From the NCBI GenBank assembly GCA_943324925.2, contig CALPNL020000152.1, positions 1 through 5,015 on the forward strand: a stretch of 5,015 nt of DNA, given 5' to 3'. The position numbers and the translations under genes are program-made. Below the pieces are notes generated by a model, which searched no databases, was not told the DNA's origin, and worked only from the letters and a program-made list of their open reading frames with translations. Shown piece after piece: positions 1 through 4,743 of this stretch. Source of the stretch: Chitinophaga pinensis. Lineage in GTDB: Bacteria; Bacteroidota; Bacteroidia; Flavobacteriales; Flavobacteriaceae. How positions within the stretch are numbered: position 1 is the stretch's first letter; each line of letters opens with the position of its first letter.

Positions 1-1
1 A

Positions 2-79
2 GATATGCTTGGTGGAACTTTTTTAATCATAATTGACGCAAGAAATTCCAAAGTTTTGAAAATAACACACGGAAAATAA
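2..79 (+). CDS. 3' end of a cassette gene, possible NTF2-fold immunity-like protein (partial)
   Basis: Twenty-five codons are open from the window edge to TAA at 77-79. The C-terminal peptide includes GGTFLIIIDARNSKVLKITHGK-type sequence: a Gly-Gly turn, a hydrophobic strand, an Asp-x-x-(N/D)-x-K-V hairpin and a terminal HGK. This pattern is typical of the last two strands of small NTF2-fold immunity proteins, but only the tail is visible, so the family call is inference from memory of that pattern. The stop lies 10 bases before the left box of the first attC-like palindrome, the same spacing style as the complete genes downstream, which supports it being the gene of the preceding cassette. 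Coding status is fairly secure; function is tentative. Confidence 0.55.
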   Translation, partial: DMLGGTFLIIIDARNSKVLKITHGK

Positions 80-89
80 TTAAGTACTA

Positions 90-223
90 CTGGTAACAGC
101 CGTTTCGCGCAATTGCGAATTTTGTGGTGAATTCACGTTTGCGTTTCGCAAGAAATATTATCTTAGTGGAAAATAATCGGTTCCGAACTTCGCAACTGAC
201 GCGAAGCGGCGGAACGTTACCTG
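90..223 (+). repeat. attC-like palindromic recombination site 1
   Basis: The left arm starts CTGGTAAC (90-97) and continues AGCCGTTTCGCG...TTGCGAA to 119. The right arm runs from TTCGCAA (189) through GCGAAGCGGCGG to AACGTTACCTG (223). The arms pair along about 28 bases, with extra bases on the right arm (a GTTC-type spacer next to the box), so the pairing is asymmetric as in integron attC sites. The interior holds further inverted repeats, including the perfect palindrome GTGAATTCAC (127-136) and TTGCGAA / TTTCGCAA. It is about 80% identical by eye to site 3 (1719-1853). The inferred crossover is G216^T217. No integrase is visible, so identity as attC rests on architecture and on the end-complementarity test given in the findings. 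Confidence 0.75.
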
Positions 224-252
224 CAACCCTAAATCACCGACCAACTGAATAT

Positions 253-945
253 ATGAAAGATCAATTCAATGAAATAATCAAGTCAAAAGACCTAAAGGAT
301 ATCTCCATCGATCTCGTTGAAAAGGTTCTTGACAATGAAATTACCAATGAAGCATTGAAGGAGGTCCCTATACTTAAGTCAATAATTGCCGTCAGAAATA
401 TATATAATTCATATACCGATAGAATTTTCATTAAGAAAGCAATGAAAGTGCTTTTAGAACTCGGTGAAACCAGTTCAGAAGAACGCATTCAGCTCACCGC
501 TGAATTGGATGACGAAAACGAAAATGGTGCAGAGAAAATATTGTTGGCTATTGACAGATTTGAAACCTTTGAGAAATGTAAGATATATGGACGGTTATGC
601 AAACTGAAGGCTAATGGAAAAATTGTTAAATATGATTTTCTCAGATTAACAAAACTTATTCAGGACGCTTATCTAGACGACTTAATTCTAGTTACAGATT
701 TTATGAAAGGGGAAAGAAAGGAAATTCATGAAGGAGATTATTATCCTATTCTAAGTTTAGGCCTAATATATCAAGAACCCTCAGAACAATTGCCGATCGT
801 AAAGAATCACCAATACGGTGAATATGATCCAGAATTTACAGGAGGTGAGATCAAGTTCAACTATGTGTTATCTGATTTGGGGCAAACGTTATTAGAAAAT
901 TATTACGATCTTTTCCCCGAAGATAAGAAGGTTGAAAATAAGTGA
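253..945 (+). CDS. cassette-borne hypothetical protein, 230 aa
   Basis: I do not recognise a named family with certainty. The protein is soluble, with no signal peptide or clear membrane span. Residues 1-75 are mainly helical (lysine/isoleucine-rich), with a central hydrophobic segment VPILKSIIAVRNIY (38-51); 95-150 is again helical. The C-terminal third has the look of a winged-helix-like module: LSLGLIY (168-174), a variable loop, then YVLSDLGQTLLENY (204-217), where an S/T-x-LG signature closes many such folds. It loosely resembles DUF4393-type proteins of mobile elements, but that is weak. ATG at 253 is chosen; an upstream in-frame GTG at 124 would put 43 residues inside the attC-like site, which is implausible. 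The stop is 6 bases before the next site's left box, so this is the sole gene of the cassette 217-1080. Confidence 0.85.
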   Translation: MKDQFNEIIKSKDLKDISIDLVEKVLDNEITNEALKEVPILKSIIAVRNIYNSYTDRIFIKKAMKVLLELGETSSEERIQLTAELDDENENGAEKILLAIDRFETFEKCKIYGRLCKLKANGKIVKYDFLRLTKLIQDAYLDDLILVTDFMKGERKEIHEGDYYPILSLGLIYQEPSEQLPIVKNHQYGEYDPEFTGGEIKFNYVLSDLGQTLLENYYDLFPEDKKVENK

Positions 946-951
946 AGGGCT

Positions 952-1088
952 GCAAGTAACACGGGTTTAGCGTCAGGCGGGCTGACGTGCAAACTTGGAG
1001 CTTCGTGCTTCTAATAAACATCTGTATTAAATTGAACCTTTGTGCTCTTGAAACCCGCCCGAACGCAAAGCCGCGGAACGTTACAAGC
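952..1088 (+). repeat. attC-like palindromic recombination site 2
   Basis: The left box is GCAAGTAAC (952-960), followed by an arm ACGGGTTTAGCGTCAGGCGGG. The right arm is CCCGCCCGAACGCAAAGCCGCGG leading to AACGTTACAAGC (ends 1088). GGCGGG/CCCGCC and TTTAGCGT/ACGCAAAG give a long imperfect stem, again with a longer spacer on the right side. The middle (about 985-1045) is unrelated to sites 1 and 3, so only the arm layout and the terminal AACGTTAC are shared. The inferred crossover is G1080^T1081. The GC-rich arms stand out from the AT-rich flanks, and the hairpin could also act as a transcription terminator for the upstream gene. Confidence 0.72.
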
Positions 1089-1169
1089 AATTATTTCAGA
1101 AATATTGCTTAAAGTAAACATAGAAATGAATAATTAAATGCTCAACATAAGAAAAAGCACATTTTCATT

Positions 1170-1197
1170 TTTGGCTTAATATTTGTTAATAATTTTT
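1170..1197 (+). promoter_or_regulatory. possible Bacteroidota-type promoter inside cassette
   Basis: TTTG at 1170-1173 and TAATTTTT at 1190-1197 resemble the -33 TTTG and -7 TAnnTTTG elements of the Bacteroidota primary sigma factor, with 16 bases between them and one mismatch in the -7 box. The region lies in the 130-base AT-rich leader of the lipoprotein cassette, much longer than the leaders of its neighbours (17-71 bases), which would make room for a private promoter. The surrounding sequence is so AT-rich that chance matches are likely, hence low confidence. Confidence 0.3.
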
Positions 1198-1218
1198 ATT
1201 AATATTTAATTAAAAACC

Positions 1219-1713
1219 ATGAAATCAATAAATTACAATTCCCAGAAGAACAGTTTTTTACTAATCAGTAAATTTTCAATTTTATCTTTTATATTATTTT
1301 TTGTATTACTATCCTGTAGTAGAAATGATGAACCAATCCCAAGTTTTACGCCGAGAAATATTCCATTTACTGTGGTTGGAAGTGGACCTTATTCAGGGAA
1401 TGCTGTTACCTCTAACTTAGTTATTCAAAACAATGCTCAATGGGAAACCTTAAAGAATGAATTAACTCAAAACGTTACAAATCAATTTACAGAAACAAAT
1501 ATAGATTTTAATAACTTTTTTTTAGTAGCTGTAATAGATAACGTCAGACCAAATACAGGTTTTGATGTCAACATAAATAATATTCTTGAATATGAAAATA
1601 ATATTATTGTAACTGTATCTAGTAACAACACTGGTTGGGGTTATCAAGTATTAACTCGGCCATTTCGCATAGTAAAGATACCTATTCAGTCCAAACCATT
1701 TATTTTCCAATAA
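1219..1713 (+). CDS. lipoprotein with PrcB-like C-terminal domain, 164 aa
   Basis: The N-terminus has a Lys-containing n-region (1-18), a hydrophobic stretch FSILSFILFFVLL (19-31) and a lipobox LLSC with Cys33 as the lipidated residue, so the product is expected to be exported and membrane anchored. The mature part contains AQWETLKNEL (a helix) and then FFLVAVIDNVRPNTGFDVNINNI, IIVTVSSN and RPFRIVKIPI...PFIF. This order (hydrophobic strand, T-G-x-x-V-x-I, V-T-V, a late (P)-(F/Y)-x-I-V-x-I-P and a final P-x-x-F) matches the PrcB_C domain found in small bacterial lipoproteins; its biochemical role is not settled, and the name comes from a Treponema protease-complex subunit. No protease is adjacent. 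It is the only gene of the cassette 1081-1845 and ends 5 bases before the next site. ATG 1219 follows an A-rich leader and gives a sensible signal peptide. Confidence 0.88.
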   Translation: MKSINYNSQKNSFLLISKFSILSFILFFVLLSCSRNDEPIPSFTPRNIPFTVVGSGPYSGNAVTSNLVIQNNAQWETLKNELTQNVTNQFTETNIDFNNFFLVAVIDNVRPNTGFDVNINNILEYENNIIVTVSSNNTGWGYQVLTRPFRIVKIPIQSKPFIFQ

Positions 1714-1718
1714 AAACT

Positions 1719-1853
1719 GCTTGTAACAGCCGTTTCAAGCAATTGCGAGTTTTGCGGAAAGTTCACTTTTGCGTTCCGCAAAATTTTTTATCTTTAACGG
1801 AAAATAATTAGTTCCGCATTTCGCAACTGCGTGAAGCGGCAAACGTTAAAGGC
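1719..1853 (+). repeat. attC-like palindromic recombination site 3
   Basis: The left box is GCTTGTAAC (1719-1727), followed by AGCCGTTTCAAGCAATTGCGA. The right arm is TCGCAACTGCGTGAAGCGGC leading to AAACGTTAAAGGC (ends 1853). The arms pair over about 25 positions; the spacer beside the box is 1 base on the left and 4 on the right, plus one extra base in the right arm. The interior carries a perfect 10-bp inverted repeat, TTTTGCGGAA (1750-1759) and TTCCGCAAAA (1774-1783), and a smaller one, CGGAA (1798-1802) and TTCCG (1812-1816). The sequence is clearly homologous to site 1. The inferred crossover is G1845^T1846. Confidence 0.76.
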
Positions 1854-1862
1854 AATTAAAAT

Positions 1863-2606
1863 ATGACAAGAAAAGCAATAATGATAGGTTCCCCAGGACC
1901 AAAGAATACTGTTAATTATTTAAAGGGTGTTGATGCCGACTTACATCACTTTGTAAGTTTTTTAAAATCACCTATTGGTGGTTCTTGGGAGGATAATGAA
2001 ATTGCAGGACTGTTTAAATGTCCATCTGAAAATTTGATTGAACTATTCCAAAGTACATATACTGATTTCTTACTTGTATATTTTTCTGGCCATGGACATC
2101 AAGACTTAAAAGAAACGAATATTGCAATAAACGACTCCGAATCAATTTCTATTTCTCAACTAATTTCGTTGATCAATGTACCCAAAGCGCTTATAATTAT
2201 TGATACTTGCAGAAAATCCTTAGTTGAAGAATACTCAAGTTTCTCAGGTCCTGAATATTTATCCTTTAAATCAACTTTAAATCAACCAAATTCTAGTGAA
2301 AAATACATGCAAATAATTTCTGAAAGTACAGATGGTATTTCTATAGCTTATGCTTGCTCTGTTGGAGAAATAAGTAATGATACAGAATTAGGAGGCGACT
2401 ATACTTATTCATTGCTAAAAACATCTCGAGAATGGTATGAGAACCAAAATAACGAAAGCATATTATCTATAAATGGTGCGAATGATTTAGCTCATCAGTA
2501 TTTGAAATTCAAATCAAATTTTGATCAGAATCCACAAATTGTAACGATAAATGATAAAGAAGAAAACTTGAATTTCCCATTTGCAATAAAATTAAACAGC
2601 CTTTAA
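1863..2606 (+). CDS. standalone caspase-like (peptidase C14) protein, 247 aa
   Basis: The protein begins with the usual first strand of the caspase fold (KAIMIGSPGP, residues 4-13) and the NYLKGVDADL segment, where caspase-family proteins carry a G-x-x-x-D helix start. YFSGHGHQ (73-80) supplies the catalytic His77, and IIIDTCRKS (111-119) the catalytic Cys116, preceded by the family Asp114. IAYACSVGEISND (161-173) followed by GGDYTYSLL matches the later core strand and helix of bacterial caspases, and the end PQIV...FPFAI (224-241) is a familiar C-terminal signature. It should be a cytosolic cysteine endopeptidase; whether it cuts after Arg/Lys, as many metacaspases do, cannot be read here. 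No sensor, NACHT or repeat domain is fused, and no partner gene shares the cassette (1846-2906). ATG 1863 lies 17 bases into the cassette. The TAA stop is inside the left box of the next site. A defence or toxin role is inference. Confidence 0.9.
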   Translation: MTRKAIMIGSPGPKNTVNYLKGVDADLHHFVSFLKSPIGGSWEDNEIAGLFKCPSENLIELFQSTYTDFLLVYFSGHGHQDLKETNIAINDSESISISQLISLINVPKALIIIDTCRKSLVEEYSSFSGPEYLSFKSTLNQPNSSEKYMQIISESTDGISIAYACSVGEISNDTELGGDYTYSLLKTSREWYENQNNESILSINGANDLAHQYLKFKSNFDQNPQIVTINDKEENLNFPFAIKLNSL

Positions 2607-2620
2607 CAGCGTGTAAGTGT

Positions 2621-2788
2621 ATGTCTTCATGTTTAACGTCAAACCAAAGCGAACCGTTTTACGATAACCATGCCAACGCTAAAGTGCTTTCGGCATTGGG
2701 AACTGAGGTTTTACTGAAGGGAAGAAGAGATTTGGGTGTTTTAGGGCGGACAAATGCTATTACTTTGGATAAATCAAGAATGAGCTAA
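2621..2788 (+). pseudogene. C-terminal gene fragment, 55 codons, inside attC-like site 4
   Basis: An open frame from ATG 2621 to TAA 2786-2788 encodes a short protein whose middle, NHANAKVLSALGTEVLLKG, closely matches the translation of 3711-3767 (NHAIAKALAAVGAEVLLKG). It continues RRDLGVLGRTNAITLDKSRMS to the stop, whereas the other copy ends differently. The shared part is at least as well conserved in DNA as in protein. I do not recognise the parent family; the A-x-G-A/T-E-V-L-L-K-G pattern suggests a helix followed by a strand of an alpha/beta fold. The first 13 or so codons do not match the other copy and include part of the attC-like arm, so the ATG is probably accidental. It is more likely debris than a working gene. 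Confidence 0.5.
2664..2723 (+). repeat. dispersed 60-bp repeat, copy 1
   Basis: ATAACCATGCC...TTTTACTGAAGGGAA is repeated at 3709-3768 in the same orientation, with about ten mismatches and no gaps. Both copies read in the same coding frame (NHA-x-AK...EVLLKG). This is the only visible sequence link between the cassette array and the WYL locus. Confidence 0.85.
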
Positions 2789-2977
2789 TAGTACAAAAAC
2801 TGACAGAATAAGATTCAGAAGCACGCGTACTTGTCAAATAAGGCACTAATATTCTTTGGGTAGCTTTGATCGCCGCAAATAATTACTTTTACAATTCAAG
2901 CTAACGTTACAAAACAACCGAAATTTAATAAACCGTGGTCGATTTATTAGTGACTAAAACAAAAACATGTTAAAACA

Positions 2978-3313
2978 ATGAAACATAAAATCACGCTTAC
3001 AAATAAAAACTTCCGAAAATGTTTTGACGCGGAAAGTGATTTTAAATCAGTGATCGTATCTAATGTCAAATACTCAAATTCAAAGGATTGTCCTAATTTG
3101 CTGCTTAATTGGATTTATGGTCCTTCCAAGGCAATTTTCTCAATTCCAATTTCTGAGGCTTACTCTAACCAAATTAAGAAATTTGATGCTGTTAAAATGG
3201 CAAAAGATTTTGATCAGCTTTTTAAAGGGCCATTCAGAAGTATTGATGTTAGATTCAAAGGTAGCTTTAAGTCAAATGCATCTAACATAACATTTGAAAT
3301 TGAATTGAAATGA
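2978..3313 (+). CDS. hypothetical protein of last cassette, 111 aa
   Basis: The family is not recognised. The protein is lysine- and serine-rich without a signal peptide or membrane span. Alternating hydrophobic and polar stretches (HKITLTN, FKSVIVSNVKY, LLLNWIYGP, AIFSIPIS, RSIDVRFKGSF, NITFEIEL) suggest a small mostly beta protein with one helix (DAVKMAKDFDQLF, about 70-82). ATG 2978 follows an A-rich leader and lies 71 bases into the cassette that starts at 2907. An overlapping +1 frame at 3063-3290 is open but has no independent support. No attC-like site follows the stop, so the 3' end of this cassette is missing or degraded. It is probably a real gene because the frame is fully open with coding-like AT-rich codon use. 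Confidence 0.65.
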   Translation: MKHKITLTNKNFRKCFDAESDFKSVIVSNVKYSNSKDCPNLLLNWIYGPSKAIFSIPISEAYSNQIKKFDAVKMAKDFDQLFKGPFRSIDVRFKGSFKSNASNITFEIELK

Positions 3314-3478
3314 TTGACCGCGATTATTAAAGTGGAAATAAAAAGTAGACAAAAGACATCTATCATGAAAGCATACTATAGAAAATGTAATAGGCCTGTT
3401 TAAGGTCAAACCCAAACAAATCAATCTTTTATGACCAAGTCTTATTCAAGCGCAACACCCTTCCACCCGAAACCTCTA
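3314..3478. other. intergenic stretch, junction between cassette array and WYL locus
   Basis: No gene, RNA or clear hairpin is seen. AAATGTAATAG near 3385 is the only remote match to an attC-like left box, and it lacks the expected complement (TTTTGTAAC) to the start of the last cassette. From about 3440 the base composition changes to pyrimidine/C-rich on the + strand, matching the upstream region of the WYL gene on the right. Confidence 0.5.
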
Positions 3479-3660
3479 CCCCCCCCCAACCGCATCGTTT
3501 TTCTGTTTTATTAATCTAGCGTACCTTCACCTGAAATCCTGCCATGCCCCCACCCAGCGAAGCCTCCTTGCGCTAAGCCATCATCGATCGTTGTTTAACG
3601 AATCCCTTTAAGCCCTATCCGACCATGGAGTTGCTCGAATGGGAAATCGAGTACGAACTC
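3479..3660 (+). repeat. direct repeat copy 1: WYL upstream region and 5' codons
   Basis: The segment corresponds to 4744-4924, with a fixed offset of 1264 bases in the coding part. Shared blocks include a C tract, AACCGCATCGTTTTTC(T/C)G TTTTATT, the ATG, and the long block CATCATCGATCGTTGTTTAACG followed by AATCCCTTTAAGCCC. The spacer from CGCATCG to the ATG is nearly equal (53 against 54 bases). The C tract is nine long here and six long in the other copy. The homology stops sharply after GAACTC at 3660. Confidence 0.9.
3544..3660 (+). pseudogene. truncated WYL-regulator N-terminus with nonsense codon
   Basis: From ATG 3544 the frame reads MPPPSEASLR, then TAA (3574-3576) where the right-hand copy has a Tyr codon, and resumes AIIDRCLTNPFKPYPTMELLEWEIEYEL before homology to the intact copy is lost at 3660. 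What follows is a fragment of a different gene in another frame. The remnant therefore has a premature stop and has lost the rest of the HTH and the whole WYL domain. Its -7 region (TACCTTCA, 3522-3529) is also further from consensus than that of the intact copy (TACTTTAG). Confidence 0.85.
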
Positions 3661-3788
3661 ATACATGGGTCTTGCAGCATTTTAAAGGCATCAAAGGCAA
3701 CGCTTCGTATAACCATGCCATCGCTAAAGCACTGGCGGCGGTGGGAGCTGAGGTTTTACTGAAGGGAAAGGGTGTCTTAGTGCATTAG
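3661..3788 (+). pseudogene. gene fragment fused to the WYL remnant
   Basis: In the frame of AAC 3711-3713 the sequence reads WVLQHFKGIKGN, then ASYNHAIAKALAAVGAEVLLKG, then KGVLVH and a stop at 3786-3788. The part 3709-3768 matches the fragment in the cassette array (2664-2723). It lies out of frame with the WYL remnant immediately upstream. It has no start codon of its own and loses similarity to the other copy after the LLKGK segment, so both copies look like pieces of one longer gene. The parent family was not recognised. Confidence 0.55.
3709..3768 (+). repeat. dispersed 60-bp repeat, copy 2
   Basis: The segment is an ungapped match to 2664-2723 in the same orientation, about 1.05 kb away. 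It would allow homologous deletion or duplication of the segment carrying the 111-aa gene and the WYL remnant. Confidence 0.85.
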
Positions 3789-3827
3789 GTTTACCTTTTA
3801 CCACCAGCCAAAATTCCTTCAAAAATA

Positions 3828-4535
3828 TCACTGCTTAAACAGACTTTTAAAGAACATCCTTATTTTTATACCTACAGATCCTTTATCTCCTAGTTCAAGT
3901 ATCGTTTCTCTACTTTTCGGTTCATTTTGAATCCCCTCTGAACTTATTTTCCTTTCTTCTTTTCTTAAAGACGGTTGATCTCCTACACCATGTACATTGC
4001 TGTCATCCATTTTTTCTTTAATGAGTGTATTTCGCTCAACGTTTAAATGAATACTAACGCTTTGCATTAGCCCGTTAATGGTGTTGGTCGCTATCAAATC
4101 CAATTTCATGTCTACATCCTGCTCTGTTTGGAATGCAATTTTCTTTTCTCCTATATTTAGAACGGGGCCAAAGGGGCGCAAGATCACCTGATCGCAACCT
4201 GTTGTTTTCCAGGTAACCGTAATTTCGTCGCCTATCTGAAAGTGCCGTTTATCGACATCAAAATAAAGGATAGCTGGTTTTTGGTCGGATATAAAATAAG
4301 TAATGTTTCTCAACTTCCTCTGCCATGCTGCGTACAATAAATCATAGTTTTCTCGCTCTTCATTGTTTAACAATACATCCTTTACCTTGCGTAGTAATAC
4401 CAGTTGCTTATCCTGCTCCTCGGGCAGAACGTGCTTGGTTTCTTCTAAAGCACTTAAGCAATCATGATATGCCATGCTTATTTCTGATTCTGATGCATTC
4501 GGCTCAATGTTTAAAAATGCGTAGAGGTCTTCCAT
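3828..4535 (-). CDS. J-domain-like protein without HPD, with Ig-like domain, 235 aa
   Basis: Residues 3-65 follow the DnaJ pattern: DLYAFLNIEPNASESEI (helix I, the L-G/N-I-x-P-x-A turn and the start of helix II), MAYHDCL, then LLRKVKDVLLNNEERENYD, which matches the helix III/IV motif ending in (K/R)-x-x-YD. The loop after helix II has LPEEQ instead of His-Pro-Asp, so stimulation of a DnaK ATPase is not expected. Residues about 87-163 (ILYFDVDKRHFQIGDEITVTWKT ... VSIHLNV, split here) look like an Ig-like beta-sandwich: a GD-x-(I/V)-T-(V/I)-x-W strand, then strand pairs. The rest is a charged, probably disordered linker with a basic amphipathic end (IRMFFKSLFKQ). ATG 4535 is chosen because it starts the domain directly and has an A-rich leader; extending to TTG 4580 would translate a promoter-like sequence. 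The gene is divergent from the WYL regulator, 272 bases apart. Confidence 0.8.
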   Translation of the reverse strand: MEDLYAFLNIEPNASESEISMAYHDCLSALEETKHVLPEEQDKQLVLLRKVKDVLLNNEERENYDLLYAAWQRKLRNITYFISDQKPAILYFDVDKRHFQIGDEITVTWKTTGCDQVILRPFGPVLNIGEKKIAFQTEQDVDMKLDLIATNTINGLMQSVSIHLNVERNTLIKEKMDDSNVHGVGDQPSLRKEERKISSEGIQNEPKSRETILELGDKGSVGIKIRMFFKSLFKQ

Positions 4536-4566
4536 AATTTGTTTTTTACTGATTCCCGATTTATCC

Positions 4567-4574
4567 CAAATATA
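4567..4574 (-). promoter_or_regulatory. candidate -7 box for the J-like gene
   Basis: Read on the - strand, TATATTTG is an exact match to the Bacteroidota -7 consensus TAnnTTTG and lies 31 bases upstream of the ATG at 4535, giving a short leader. I see no convincing TTTG at the -33 distance, so confidence is limited. Confidence 0.4.
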
Positions 4575-4743
4575 CCTCAAGTTCCTCGGTTCTTTATTTT
4601 GTTCTGTAGCGCTTTTCTGCAGTTCTTAATTGATTTACTGAAAGCTCCCCAAAAATTAAGACTATTTGTTAGCAGAAAAAAAACTAATCTATTCCCAAGC
4701 AAAAAGAAGAAAAAACGATTCACCCCAACAAATCGTTTCAGCT

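Larger units (their letters stand above)
2599..2914 (+). repeat. attC-like site 4, stretched and apparently interrupted
   Basis: A left box GCCTTTAAC (2599-2607), followed by AGCGTG, matches the left ends of sites 1-3. A right end AAGCTAACGTTACAA (to about 2912) matches the right ends (AAGC, then AACGTTA). The two are about 300 bases apart, while the other sites are about 135 long. Between them lies a coding fragment (2621-2788) that is also found elsewhere in the window, and a stretch (2789-2900) in which I see no gene. Internal pairing of the arms beyond the boxes is weak. The site is best read as a once normal site split by an insertion, or as a chimera. The inferred crossover is G2906^T2907. 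Confidence 0.5.

Noticed and set aside
90..223. Palindromes as MITEs or insertion-sequence remnants
   Set aside because: No target-site duplications are seen, the elements always follow a stop codon in the same orientation, and the end-complementarity pattern fits cassette recombination better.
124..252. GTG-initiated 43-residue extension of the 230-aa protein
   Set aside because: The extension is translated from the attC-like palindrome itself; ATG 253 has better context and spacing.
261..488. Minus-strand open frame of 75 codons
   Set aside because: It lies wholly inside the 230-aa gene and has no support of its own.
857..1090. Minus-strand open frame of 77 codons
   Set aside because: It lies across the attC-like site 2 and the end of the 230-aa gene; it is a by-product of the palindrome.
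90..1853. CRISPR-like repetition
   Set aside because: Repeats are about 135 bases long, spaced by whole genes, and palindromic; no short regular repeats or spacers are present.
3063..3290. Overlapping plus-strand frame of 75 codons
   Set aside because: It is nested in the 111-aa gene without a plausible ribosome-binding site or recognisable protein features.
4325..4537. Plus-strand frame opposite the J-like gene
   Set aside because: It is the antisense shadow of a well-supported coding region.
4536..4580. TTG-initiated 15-residue extension of the J-like protein
   Set aside because: It would read through an exact TAnnTTTG box, and ATG 4535 begins the domain directly.
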